Positions 1 through 10,017 of a stretch of DNA of 30,318 nt are shown one piece after another. Both the position numbers and the translations under genes were made by a program. Every line of letters begins with the position of its first letter. Within the stretch, counting starts at the first letter, position 1. Location of the stretch: the NCBI GenBank assembly GCA_900095095.1, contig FMBT01000642.1:1-30318 (forward strand), read 5' to 3'. The notes beneath the pieces were generated by a model. It saw nothing but the letters and a program-made list of their open reading frames with translations. It did no database searches and was not told where the DNA came from. Source of the DNA: Fragilariopsis cylindrus CCMP1102. Lineage: Eukaryota; Bacillariophyta; Bacillariophyceae; Bacillariales; Bacillariaceae.

Positions 1-329
1 GACGAAATGAGTAGTACATGTAGTAGTCAAAGGAAGCAATGTCTTTATTGTACAAAAGTATTCCACAGTATAAGATCACATGCAGCTCATGAAGGATGGT
101 GTAGGAAACAAACTAATAAGAAGATCAACAACAACAACAACAACGACATCGACTACACGACTCCCTTAACGGTGATGTAGGGTACCAAAGGAAGGAATGG
201 AAACAAATGAAACAATGTCCTTATTGTCCAAGAGAATTCCCTAATATAAGAGCATTTGCAGCTCATTCAGGATGGTGTAAAAACAAAATCACGATGAAAA
301 TATCTAAAAACATCAAACGTCGGTGGTAA
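1..329 (+). CDS. Tandem C2HC zinc-finger segment, partial
   Basis: Two copies of a Cys2-His-Cys finger can be read. Copy 1 (about 37-106, frame 1) is CLYCTKVFHSIRSHAAHEGW followed by Cys. Copy 2 (about 213-281, frame 3) is CPYCPREFPNIRAFAAHSGW followed by Cys. Both have C-x2-C, then a conserved A-A-H-x-G-W-C. Copy 1 lies in a frame open at the window edge and ends at TAG 178-180; copy 2 lies in a frame open from 120 and ends at TAA 327-329. The frames meet in an AAC/CAA repeat at about 127-141, where one repeat-length slip would fuse the fingers into one protein. Fingers of this kind usually bind nucleic acid or protein. The family name is not known to me. Confidence 0.5.
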
Positions 330-360
330 CGGTGACGATGATAATGCGCCCTTTTTTGCT

Positions 361-876
361 ATGAACAACCAAACAAAGGATGACGATGATGAAGATAAAT
401 CCCAAGAAAGCGACTACTGTTCCGCAAGACAGGCAGACGACGACGACGATGATGATGATGTTGCAGAAATCGCCGATGATGATGTTGACAGGATCGCGAA
501 GTATTATGAAAAAGAGAGTGAAGATGATGACGGCAACGAAAGAAACAAGATGACACCGATGACAGACGACGATGGCGACACTAGTCCGAATAATTTGGTG
601 AAAACCGACCTTGAAAAGAAGAAAAGCGATGGATATTGTTCTTCACCGGATTCGAAGTCAATATTGAAGCATGCAACAGGACAACGTATGTCGTCACCAC
701 TACCACCACCACCACCGCGAAGTAAAACTGACAGTAAAGAAAACGACGGTGATGTAAGTAGTAAAAAAATGTCTCCACTTAGTAACGATAACCCCAACGT
801 TGAGAGCGAAAAACACTGTCCGACCAATTATGAAGAATGGCGTTGTATACTACAAAAATTTAGTCAATACCAATGA
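361..876 (+). CDS. Acidic low-complexity ORF upstream of DUF6824
   Basis: This 171-codon ORF begins with ATG and is rich in Asp/Glu runs, including eight consecutive Asp near residues 29-36, with a six-proline run near residue 115 and many Ser/Lys. It ends in TGA at 874-876, exactly where the DUF6824 signature begins in the next frame (NDVVLGRGG from 872). The ORF and the domain overlap, so it is probably the disordered N-terminal part of the same regulator, separated by a one-base frame change. No enzyme domain is visible. Acidic disordered regions like this often flank DNA-binding domains in algal regulators. That role is inference. Confidence 0.45.
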   Translation: MNNQTKDDDDEDKSQESDYCSARQADDDDDDDDVAEIADDDVDRIAKYYEKESEDDDGNERNKMTPMTDDDGDTSPNNLVKTDLEKKKSDGYCSSPDSKSILKHATGQRMSSPLPPPPPRSKTDSKENDGDVSSKKMSPLSNDNPNVESEKHCPTNYEEWRCILQKFSQYQ

Positions 877-1206
877 CGTCGTACTCGGTCGCGGTGGTGC
901 CGCACATAATAGTCCCGGAAATGTTTGGTTTCGAAGGCTAGTCAAATACAATCAAACCCTATACGCTACGGTCCCAAAGCATACCAAACTACTAGTCGCT
1001 AGGTCGATCATTCATGCCGTCCTGGATCGAAAACCCGTCGGAGGAAGATTCATGACAAACGGAAAAGAAAAAGGTCACGAGGATGGTAACCAAGACACCG
1101 AAGATCATGGTGCGTCTGAATAACGACACACGATTCAGATCTGTCTGGACCATGGAAAATCATAACATACGATCAAGCTGTTGCAAAGGCATCTCAGGCC
1201 CTACGG
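863..1206 (+). CDS. DUF6824 domain, split by frameshift
   Basis: Frame 2 encodes the N-terminal two thirds of the domain: NDVVLGRGG, then NSPGNVWFR, KLLVARSIIHAVL and finally VGGRFM. That frame closes at TAA 1121-1123. The conserved C-terminal end of the family, a W-x-x-(I/V)-x-x-x-x-A-x-x-K-x-S-Q-A-L-R pattern, is readable only in frame 1 as PWKIITYDQAVAKASQALR (1150-1206). The domain is therefore complete in content but broken in frame. DUF6824 is a small domain I know mainly from diatoms, often next to other regulatory segments; its biochemical role is not established to my knowledge. The intervening frame 3 reading also looks partly coding, so two compensating indels are possible. Confidence 0.75.
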
Positions 1207-1434
1207 ACCGTAAAGGATTTTGTCCACCACCCTCGACGGAAGCCTGGGAAATCGCTGAGAAGGCATCATCTCTTGTCAAGTCTGACCAGGATATTAATCA
1301 CATTAGACATAATCTATCCAATCTGACAACCCTTCTTGTGAAGACAGCAGGACTTACGTTGTTTGCTGACTGCAAATGGGAGCAATCAATGGATGGTGTC
1401 GTTACAAGTTCCAGTCCCATCACTTTGAATTCTG

Positions 1435-2289
1435 ATGGCCTTCCAGCAATTGAGCAATGGTTCAAGTGATAATGGCTTACCAACGATGGATTCTTGGTGG
1501 CCGAGTGGGTCGTTACCATCAGGAGAAAAACAGTGGACAGCACCACAGAATACCCAGGCAGCAGCAAAGCCTCAGCTGTCGCCAACAGAATCCCAGGTAA
1601 TAGAAACATCCAAGCCATTGCCATCATCGTTCTTGTCGTCCGTATCTGCGAATGAAAGTAGTTCACAACCTCTTGATCAGTCCAAAAAAGATCGAGAACG
1701 TGGCCTACAGAATAGCAACCAGCATGCGAGTGCAAACGATGGGCATAGCCTGAAAGATATGAAACGTGAACGAGAACGTGAACTCCAAGATGGTAAACAT
1801 CGAACGAAATCAAACAATGTTTCTTCACGGAATTTACGAAAGGACAAAAAGTATGCCATAGTCGAACGGAAGTCGAAGAGGAAATCCCGTTGTGGAACAT
1901 GTAAAGCCTGTACAAGGAATGATTGTGGTAAATGCAAATTCTGTCTCGACAAGCCCAAGTTTGGAGGTCCCGGCAAGAGCAGACAGGTGTGTGTGAAGAG
2001 GGCCTGTCCAAATCCTCGATTTTTGGAGATTACCGTGAAAACACCAGCAACAAATAAAACACCAGCGAAAGAAATGGCACTAGTAAACGTACCAGCTAAA
2101 ACAAAAGATACCGTTAAAAAGTCTGGGAAAGAAAAAGCACAAGCGAAGGAAATAGCACCAGCAATACCAAAAGCATCAGCAACATCGCCACCACCACCCA
2201 CCACCACCACGACCACCGCTAATATTACCAAACGGTGCTCACTATTATCATCAGATATTATACGGTCCCCAGAAGAAATCTCAGAGTGA
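1435..2289 (+). CDS. CXXC-type zinc finger protein segment
   Basis: This 284-aa ORF starts with an ATG that may be internal. About residues 150-195 form a zf-CXXC domain: CGTCKACTRNDCGKCKFC followed by LDKPKFGGPG, then RQVC and KRAC. All eight zinc-ligand cysteines and the KFGG motif are in place. CXXC domains bind unmethylated CpG DNA in chromatin regulators such as CFP1, KDM2 and MLL. The N-terminal part is Ser/Gln-rich. The part before the finger is strongly basic, with a KSKRKSR segment that could act as a nuclear localisation signal. The C-terminal tail is Lys/Ala/Thr/Pro-rich. The ORF ends at TGA 2287-2289, about 40 nt before the frame carrying the HSF-like domain opens. A nuclear DNA-binding role is well supported; its gene context is not. 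Confidence 0.75.
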   Translation: MAFQQLSNGSSDNGLPTMDSWWPSGSLPSGEKQWTAPQNTQAAAKPQLSPTESQVIETSKPLPSSFLSSVSANESSSQPLDQSKKDRERGLQNSNQHASANDGHSLKDMKRERERELQDGKHRTKSNNVSSRNLRKDKKYAIVERKSKRKSRCGTCKACTRNDCGKCKFCLDKPKFGGPGKSRQVCVKRACPNPRFLEITVKTPATNKTPAKEMALVNVPAKTKDTVKKSGKEKAQAKEIAPAIPKASATSPPPPTTTTTTANITKRCSLLSSDIIRSPEEISE

Positions 2290-2330
2290 GAAGAATAGAA
2301 AAGCCATGCGATGCAACAACAGCATCATGA

Positions 2331-2840
2331 GAAGGTAACACCTTCTCCTGCCCAAAGAATCAATGGGGCACACAACAGAAAGTTAAGCTTCAGTACACGA
2401 ATGGAAATTCTTTTCCCCATAAATTGTACAATCTTATCGAACATGCATCCTGGAACGGTCATGGGGACATCATTTCTTGGTCCGAACAGGGTTGCGCGTT
2501 CATCATTCATGATCACGCTCGATTGGCATCGGAGCTTCTTGGTTTTGCATTTACTTGTCACAGCGAAATCATGCTCCGTTTATCCGACGAATCAATCGAT
2601 TGGAATTTTTTGAAGATCAGTCCTTGTTCGATCAAATCCCACTCACCCGGTGGGTTGTCTTTCATGCACCCTTTCTTCCAACGAGGGAGAACAGATAACC
2701 TCAATAAAGTCACCCGAAGGAAAGGCGAACGAACGAAAGAAGAACGCATGGAAGACGAAGGAGATAGTAATAGACAACCGACTTTCAACGAAGAAGATGG
2801 ATATGACAGTGAAAGCAGCGGAGAATCATTGGTATTTTAA
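2331..2840 (+). CDS. Diverged HSF-type DNA-binding domain segment
   Basis: Frame 3 is open from 2331, just after an in-frame TGA at 2328, and reads into FPHKLYNLIEH, then GDIISWSEQGCAFIIHD, and ends the domain with HPFFQRGR at about 2670-2690. These match the start, the wing-side strand and the end of the HSF DNA-binding fold. The middle, where HSFs have the recognition-helix signature S-F-x-R-Q-L-N-x-Y-G-F, is replaced by LRLSDESIDWNF, so the key helix is degenerate. Frame 2 over the same bases gives FIRRINRLEFF, closer to the signature, which suggests a pair of compensating indels. The tail is basic then acidic and ends at TAA 2838-2840. HSF domains are greatly expanded in diatoms. There is no ATG at the frame start. 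Confidence 0.6.
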   Translation, partial: EGNTFSCPKNQWGTQQKVKLQYTNGNSFPHKLYNLIEHASWNGHGDIISWSEQGCAFIIHDHARLASELLGFAFTCHSEIMLRLSDESIDWNFLKISPCSIKSHSPGGLSFMHPFFQRGRTDNLNKVTRRKGERTKEERMEDEGDSNRQPTFNEEDGYDSESSGESLVF

Positions 2841-3959
2841 AGAAAATTAGGCAAATAGAAACAACAAATCGAAGATTAGATTTTAAACAACAGATATGCT
2901 TCATAGTTATGCTTCGATGAAGTGAATAATAACGAAATTATAGTAAGAACAGATAAGGGAAAGAGTATAAAATGGAATAAATCACAACAACAATAATACT
3001 GATGGTATTTGGTTTTGTAATACCGGCCATGTCGTGTGTTATTATTTTGATCCGCACATGATCGAAAGGGAATGAAAAGCAGTATGGTATAATTTTGTTC
3101 CGATAGATTTCTATGGTAGTGAATTGGGCTTTAAATATATACATATATATAAACAAACAAACAAACAAACAAACAAACAAACAAACACATGCATGCATGC
3201 ATACAACCATAAATTAGATTATTGATTATTGTATTACACGAAAAACTACTTCTACCAAAAAAAAAACTCAATGCATAATATGTATTCGAATAAAAATAAA
3301 TTATTTTTTTATTTCAATCATCAAACCGTTTCTTATCTTCTAGTGCAACCAACGGGACTGAAAAACTGGCGCATATCTTGCTGCTGCTGCTTGCTCTCCT
3401 TCTCTTCAATATAGATGATGGCGGATCAGTCACAGTTCTCTTCCTCGTACTCATCTTTCTCTTTTATCGTACACGATAGAGTGAGCCACGGTCCATATCA
3501 AATAATTCATGTCATCAATAGAAGTGCGTTCAACAAAAAAAAATGGGAACGTATTTTTTTTATCGCCTCAAATTAAGGGGGTTACGGTATTCCAGATTCC
3601 TATATTTTTCATTACTATTGTACTAACTTAGTAGTAAGTTACAATTCCCTATCAATTTTCGCTTAAATGCACAGGGCCATACCCAGCAAGATTTACTGTA
3701 AAGTTACTGTACAACGCCGAGGGTGCAATAATTAATATTATGCATGACTGAGACTCAGTCACTCGACGAATGACAAAATGAATTTTTGAACCGATGAGCA
3801 TGCTAGTATGCTAGTTTAATACACAAGAAGAAAAACGACAACATAAAAATATCTCATTTTCGGACGTTAGCAATAATGACTGCAAGAGTAACTTACTGAA
3901 GCTGACATATAGAATAATTATCACAAGATAACAAGAGGGGTACGACGCAGGTAATAATC
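2841..3959. other. Intergenic, AT-rich with microsatellites
   Basis: No gene is supported in these 1.1 kb. They hold a TA-rich stretch at about 3134-3152, a tetranucleotide AAAC repeat of nine or so units (about 3151-3186) directly followed by a short GCAT repeat, and two TACTGTA heptamers (3694-3700 and 3705-3711). The right part is the presumed promoter and 5' UTR of the SNARE gene starting at 3960. I see no clear TATA box. Confidence 0.6.
3151..3202. repeat. AAAC tetranucleotide microsatellite with adjoining GCAT repeat
   Basis: About nine tandem AAAC units are followed by three to four GCAT units. It lies in the intergenic region 5' of the SNARE gene. Confidence 0.9.
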
Positions 3960-6438
3960 ATGAATACTCTCGACGATTATCTCGACGACGATGAACAACA
4001 ACAACGAGAATTCAATGACAATAATGGGGATTATAATCCTAATGGAAATAATGAGTATTATGACAACAACAACAATTGCAATGAAAATGAAAATGAAAAT
4101 GAACACCAACCACCAGATGAACGAGTTGTGGTTCATCTGAATTTACGTCGATTATTATATCGTATGGAACGTTATGAAAATTTTATTACTATTATTGAAG
4201 ATGACGACAACGGCGACGACAATCAGAATCATCAATCATGGCATTCCTTATTATTACGTGCCCAATTATGTCAAGATTTATGGCAACAGGTAGCAGCCTA
4301 TAATGTTGTTGATAGTGATAATACTCATGATGATGATAATGAACGAAAGATAGAATATCGTGAATTATCTATTCGAGTCGATACAGCCTGCCGTCGTGCA
4401 CGTGTTATTGCGGATCAAGTAAAACAACAAACACAGGAAGGAAAAGGAAAAATTGATTTAGTAGAAAGTTTATTCTTTTCCGGAGATAATGAGGATGGAC
4501 GTAGTATCGATGATGAGGACGATACTAATAATAATCTACCCGTGACTTTAGAGGAAGAAGTGGAGGAAGACGAAGATGAAGAAGATGAAGATTCCTCTTC
4601 GGATGACAACAACAATACTGCATCATCAAATACTACTAACAACAATACACGTTCACATAAAAATAATATAGGATTACAAGCAGAATTACAAGAATCACAA
4701 CGTGAACAAATGGAGGAAGCAATCTCAATCATGGCATGTCAAATGAAGGAGGCGACGAAAGGAATACAATCTACGATCCAGAAACAAACAGAATCGACAT
4801 TAGATCAATTAGAAGATGTTGCCGAACAGAACATGATGGATGTCTCCGAGGTTGCTCAGAATGTCAAACAACATCATGTAACACAATCAAACTCCAATTG
4901 GGGTTCGTGGACGACCATTATATTATTAGTTGGTATCTTTGTCTTTACATTCCTCACAATATTTACTATACCAAAATCATCGAAATTCTTGTATAGAACA
5001 GATGGTAGAGCAAGTATACCAATTCGACTATTAAAAAAAGCAACAGATGGTATCCAATCAGTATTATCATTATCATCATCATCTATTATGTCAAAATTCC
5101 GATATAACGATGATGAACATGATGATGAGGATAACGATTCGTCTTCGTCGACCACTACTACTAAAACCTGTAAGAGTGATGATTATAGATGTCTTGTTGC
5201 TGCTGAAATGGAAAAAGAAGACAATAATAAGGATGATTGGAAACAGGAAGAACAACAACAAAAAGAAAAAGAACGATTAGATGAAATTGTTCAGAATATG
5301 AAAAAGAAGAAGGAAAAACAGAAACGTGGTGATGGTGACGATGGTAATGATGAAGGATTGCAGGACAAAGAAGAAAAAGAAGAAAGGGTATTAGATAATC
5401 CTTGGGGTGTTGATCCGGAAGAAGAAATTGAAGAGGAAGAAGAAAAGGTGCAAGTAGTAGATAATCCTTGGGGGATAGAACCTGAAGACGTAGAAGTAGA
5501 AGTAGAAATACTGGAACAGCACTACGAGTCACAACAAAAGGAGGAGGAGGATCATCGTCGTCGTCAACAGCAAGAGGAGGAAGACCAGCAGCAGAAACAA
5601 CAACAAGTGGTTGTTCCACCACCATCTTCGCCGGAAGACATTAACGTTAATGATATCTTTGCTTCCTTACAACGGCAACAACAGGCGGTGGCGGTAGCGA
5701 ATGATATAGCAGCATCCGCGGATGATGAGGAGGAAAATACAAGATCGACTACTACTAGTACGACCACTACTACTACTACTACTACTGACCATGATAAAAT
5801 AGCGCCGACCATGGTTAAGAGAGAGGGTGTGGCTAGTCAACAAATTTCTCCACGTGATTTTCGTGTGGCTGCAGCATCCAATGACTATGATACATTACAA
5901 GAATATTTAAATCTTGTTCCGGAACATATTAATCGACAAGATAAATTTGGTTGGACTGCATTACATTTAGCAACCCGATCAGGTCATGAAAACATTGTAC
6001 GTCTATTACTACAAAGTAAATACAATGGTGATGTTACTATTCTATCGAATAGTGAAGAAACTGCATTCGATGTTGCAAATGATAAATTTAGTATCGATCA
6101 TCCAATGACACAAATATTTATTGAATTAGGTTTATACCCTGACAACTATTACGAAAAGATTATGACGACGATGACGATGAATTAAAAGATGTAAAAGAAT
6201 TTGTCAATGAGGAGATAGAAGCACAAAAAGCTAAGAATGAACGTATTGCCAAACAAAAACGACTGGAGGAAGAAAAAGCTAGAATTTCCAAGGAAAAGAA
6301 AATTGCTAAAATAGCAGAAACAGAAAACAAATCAAAGATGAAAAACTACGTAAACTGTTCGAACAACCAATTATTGAAGACGACGACGATGATCATTATA
6401 ACAACGAAGACGATGTAGCAACATTCACGAGGATCTAA
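3960..6438 (+). CDS. USE1-type SNARE with C-terminal ankyrin-repeat extension
   Basis: The N-terminal part resembles USE1: VHLNLRRLLYRMERYE near residues 58-73, then a helical stretch with WHSLLLRAQLCQDLW. After an Asp/Glu/Asn linker comes a SNARE-like helix (about 240-312), an NWGSW motif and a single membrane segment (about 318-338), as in USE1, which acts with SEC20 and SEC22 in Golgi-to-ER fusion. Normal USE1 ends there. This protein continues for about 480 residues with acidic and Gln-rich coiled stretches, a repeated DNPWG(V/I)(D/E)PE motif, and about two ankyrin repeats (about 630-725, WTALHLATRSGHENIVRLLL). The intact ORF stops at 6185. Adding one A to each A4 run at 6154-6157 and 6324-6327 extends it through a Glu/Lys helix to TAA 6436-6438, giving 826 aa. 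The ATG at 3960 precedes all domains. Confidence 0.75.
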
Positions 6439-6757
6439 TAAAATTAAAAAGAAGTCGTCTGGATGCAGTTCTCGGACGAGATGAGTTATAAATAAAAATA
6501 AACTAAAGTGAAATAAACGTCGTATTATATACGCAACGTGCGAAAACAGTATATTACTAGCTAGCATACGCAAAAAAGTTTAGAACACACAAAAAAGACT
6601 TAGTATTACATTTTAAATAGTTTAATATACAATAAACTGGCAGCTGCGTTAAACTTTGCTTCTTTGTTTCGATACAAAAAAAGGCACCGCGACAGAGAAG
6701 CAAGGTACGTATTATGCTTTGCGTTGTAAAGCGCCAATAAATAGTTCGACACGAGAA
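6439..6757. other. Convergent intergenic spacer
   Basis: This spacer separates the 3' ends of the SNARE gene (+) and the 330-aa gene (-). It is AT-rich with AATAAA-like strings (AAATAAAC near 6515 and AATAAAC near 6630) that could serve as polyadenylation signals. I see no coding potential. Confidence 0.5.
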
Positions 6758-7750
6758 CTAGCTCCTAACTTTTTTGAGGTACGATGATCGTTGTGCATGC
6801 ATCAGTTCAGATTTGTTTTTTAGTATCTTTTTTCGCTTATCCCATTGAAAACCTTCCACCATCTTACCAGCGATTAATTTCCGTGCGGATTGACATTGGA
6901 CCACAATCGCATTATCACGCATATCATTCGCATGATTTGGATCTAAAGTTTTATTAGCATCACTTCTCCAAATCACCCAGCGTGGACATTGTAATACTGG
7001 TTTGTATGATTTCAGTGCCTCCTTGTACGTACATGATAGACAACATGGTGGTTGGACGAATCCAAGTCTTGCAAAGAAACAGGTCTCCACGAAAAGTTCT
7101 GATATTGCATCTTCTGACAAGCAATTCGATATATCTTTCGGATAAACAATAGTGGGGGCATTCACTCCATTAACAACCCTATTGGTTGCAGTTGCCAGGG
7201 GTTGTCTGCTATTGCTATTATTAACGTCGACACGGGCAAGACCAGTATTTGTGTTGTAGATGGTGGTAGCAGCAGCAGATGGCGTTGCAGTCATAATGGT
7301 TGACGTTATCATGTCTCTCCACGATGTTTGCTGTGTACTCATCTTTTTCTTTTCTTCCGTTGCATCTAATTCTTTTTCTAATTCCTTCAAAGCATAATTA
7401 CCACTTTCTCCTATACAATCGGATCTATCGAAAGTTGATAAAAATGCAATATATTTTTGATATTCATTTTGAGTCAACCATTTTTTCGAAACAAATATTT
7501 CTAATCTTTCTTCCAAGATTTCTATTCTATCTCCTGTATTTGTTACATCAAAATTCTTCCTGGTGCCTTTATTACTGCCTTTTAAATTTCGGATAACATC
7601 AAATACGCTAACACCATTCTCGTTTCCAATACGACAACCACCATCATCATCATCACTTTCCGGAACGCAATCAATAGCTCGCATCAATGGTTCAATTGCA
7701 GAACACGAATCAACACAATCCGCCATTTTTTCTCGTGCTTGATATTGCAT
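6758..7750 (-). CDS. Conserved-looking hypothetical protein with Cys/Trp-rich C-terminal domain
   Basis: This single-exon ORF gives 330 aa from ATG 7748-7750 to TAG 6758-6760. I do not recognise the family. The N-terminal third is polar; about residues 73-135 form amphipathic helices (IEILEERLEIF, KELEKELDATEEKKK). A Thr/Asn/Ala linker follows. The last 115 residues form a compact domain with ETCFFARLGFVQPPCCLSC, then CPRWVIWRSDA, then IVVQCQSARKLIAGKMV and GFQWDKRKK. The Cys spacing (CCxxC ... C ... C) could bind metal, but this is inference. The frame stays open upstream of the ATG for about 75 nt (to near 7826) with protein-like sequence ending in QQFISSVRRKM, so an upstream exon or non-ATG start is possible. 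It faces the SNARE gene tail to tail. Confidence 0.65.
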   Translation of the reverse strand: MQYQAREKMADCVDSCSAIEPLMRAIDCVPESDDDDGGCRIGNENGVSVFDVIRNLKGSNKGTRKNFDVTNTGDRIEILEERLEIFVSKKWLTQNEYQKYIAFLSTFDRSDCIGESGNYALKELEKELDATEEKKKMSTQQTSWRDMITSTIMTATPSAAATTIYNTNTGLARVDVNNSNSRQPLATATNRVVNGVNAPTIVYPKDISNCLSEDAISELFVETCFFARLGFVQPPCCLSCTYKEALKSYKPVLQCPRWVIWRSDANKTLDPNHANDMRDNAIVVQCQSARKLIAGKMVEGFQWDKRKKILKNKSELMHAQRSSYLKKVRS

Positions 7751-8452
7751 CTTTCTACGGACACTAGATATAAATTGCTGTGCAGTCTTCTCTTCTATTA
7801 ATACTTGATACCAGATGTAATATTGGTTTTAGCCTTATTTGCTCATTCACATACTTTTCATTCCAGACTTCAGACGAAAGATGATGTTTTTTCTTGAAAA
7901 CGGTTTGCCGTATGTTTGAATGTTGTGAGAGGAATTAGGCACGACAGGCTTTCAACGGACTTTTTTTTAACAACCGTATGCTTTGTCACGCTTCCGTTAT
8001 TTGGGGGAGGAGGTAAACAAAATAATGCTGTGATACTTTAATATTTTTGTTTAGAACGCGAGGCCTGTAGTATAGTACTATCAACAACAAATTTTTGTCT
8101 ACAATAATTGTAAAACAAACACACATCAAGTAGTAGATTTTCTTTTTCACTCGTAGCAACAAACACATTCATCCAGTAGCACCGTAGTATAGTTGCCATT
8201 ATCACTACTTAATAATAGTCTTATCCATTGAGGTTCAACCAAAAAATTCTAGGGCTATGGAAAAATACAATGCGAACATACCTTGCCATGGTCCAGGACT
8301 GGGATCAGTCACTTGGGATTTAGAGACGTACCATTCACAAGTGAATGGACGATATCATAGCTAATTCTAACCTAATCTAATAGATCATAATTACATTCTT
8401 ACACCAGAACCAATCCCTAGCTAACTATGAGTATCTAGAGATGGGGCATGGC

Positions 8453-9345
8453 ATGAACCACAAAATATCTCATTTCAAAGGGTTCCATCCATAGGACAAC
8501 ACCAGATGGGTCATGTGCACAAACATCCACATACTGTACTAGAATATTGTGGTTGCCTCCTACAAGTTTTTTGTTCCTGTGGTTGCAGAAAAAATTTGTT
8601 TTGCTAATGTGGTAGGCACACTACAAATAATTAGATTTTTGATCAAAATGAACCACAAAATATCTCATTTGAAAGTGTTGCAACGGACAACACCTGATGG
8701 GACGGGTACACTAGCATCCACACAGTGTCCTAGAACATTGTGTTAGCCTCCTACAACCTTTCTATTCCTGTGGTTGAGGAATAAAATTCGTTTCACTGTT
8801 GTTGCACAAACAAAAAACATGATTTTGGACCAGAAATGAACCACAAAATATCTCATTTGAAAGGGTTGCAGAGGATTACACCAAATAGGCTGGGTGTACT
8901 AACATCCACATAGTGTACTAGAACAGTGTGTTTGCCTCCCACAACTTTTCTATTCCTGTGGTTGAAGAAATAAAATGCATTTCGCTGTTGTGCATGTGGT
9001 AGGCACACACAAAACAAAATGATTTTTGGTCAGAAATGAACACAAAATATCTCATTTGAAAGGATTGCAGACAACAATACTAGATGGGACCGTGAACTAA
9101 CATCCACACAGTGTACTAGAATATTGTGTATGCCTCCTACTACTTTCATCTCCTTATTGTTGTGGAACTAGATTCATTACGCTGTTATGGCAGGCACACA
9201 AAAACAACATGAGTTTGGGTCAGAAATAGTGAACAACAAAATATCTCATTTGAAACGGTTACAGAGGACAACACCAGAAGGGTGGGTGCACAAACATCCA
9301 CATAGTGTACTAGAACATTGTGTTTCCCTCCTACCATTCCTAGTG
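8453..9345. repeat. Degenerate ~190-bp satellite, five copies
   Basis: The phrase ACAAAATATCTCATTT recurs, with ATGAACC in front in most copies, at about 8453, 8648, 8836, 9036 and 9231, giving periods of 195, 188, 200 and 195 bp. Each unit continues with an ACAACACCAGATGGG-like block, an ACATCCACA(T/C)A(G/C)TGTACTAGAA block and GCCTCCTAC. Copies differ by many substitutions and small indels, so the array is old. No protein reading is conserved across the copies. Confidence 0.9.
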
Positions 9346-10017
9346 GTTCATCATCACTTTTGACTAACGTAATTCTGATTGGTATCATTTTTACCTCACA
9401 AATTCTCCGGTGGAGTTTGGTTATTGGAATATTAAACTACTTTGAATAATAAGATGAATGACTTCTTCTTAGGTTTTCAAACCAGCATGGTGCACCAAAA
9501 TACCACCCAGTCATCCATCCCATACCCATAGGGGATAAACCAAGGGTCATCATCCCTCATACTTACCTTATTCTTGCCTCCAGAACACAAATATTGCATT
9601 TTGGCCAACATGTCATATATCCATGCCCAAAAGTGCCATTCAGAAATAGGCTGCCACAACATCAAAAAAAGCAATTGGACCATGGTTTCAACACCCAGAT
9701 ACCTTCCATATATACATATGGTCAAAATACACCAACAATACTTTGAACATTTACCATATTGGTGGTGTGGTGGGATGGGGAACAATAGAATAGACACAAA
9801 ATGGCCCAAAATGCCACAAGTTGCAAAGATATTTGAGATGCTACCTTGCCCATACCAGGTATGCTGAGTCCCAAGTAGTATAGCTAGTCATCAACCTAAT
9901 TCATAAAGGTTTTGGATTATATCATTGTTTTTGGTAGTCATACATATATTTTGGGTGTCACAGGTCAAAATCCACCTCTATTAAAACACACAATTTCTCC
10001 TAGTGCCAAGTCCGCGT

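Larger units (their letters stand above)
1..2840 (+). pseudogene. Frame-disrupted multi-domain nuclear regulator locus (C2HC fingers, DUF6824, CXXC, HSF-like)
   Basis: Recognisable domains follow one another on the same strand but in different frames: C2HC fingers (frames 1 then 3), an acidic stretch (frame 1), DUF6824 (frame 2 then frame 1), CXXC finger (frame 1) and an HSF-like domain (frame 3). No single ORF holds more than one of these. I see at least three frame changes inside 870-1440 alone and did not find good GT-AG introns that explain them. It may be one decayed composite gene, several neighbouring genes with unresolved introns, or real genes damaged by base errors; other genes in this window show error-like A-run frameshifts. 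The 5' end is cut by the window edge. The parts are listed separately below. Confidence 0.5.

Noticed and set aside
1298..2011. 237-codon ORF on the minus strand opposite the CXXC segment
   Set aside because: It is a shadow of the plus-strand frame, which carries an unmistakable CXXC finger; the reverse reading has no domain and no consistent start.
8331..8348. CCATTCAC-AA-GTGAATGG palindrome as an operator or origin
   Set aside because: It is a single 8-bp-arm palindrome in repeat-rich AT DNA with no adjacent gene; palindromes of this size are expected by chance in a window this long.
9477..9809. 110-codon minus-strand ORF in the gene-poor interval
   Set aside because: It starts and ends in unremarkable AT-rich DNA, has no recognisable motif and no codon-repeat style like the real genes; it is probably chance.
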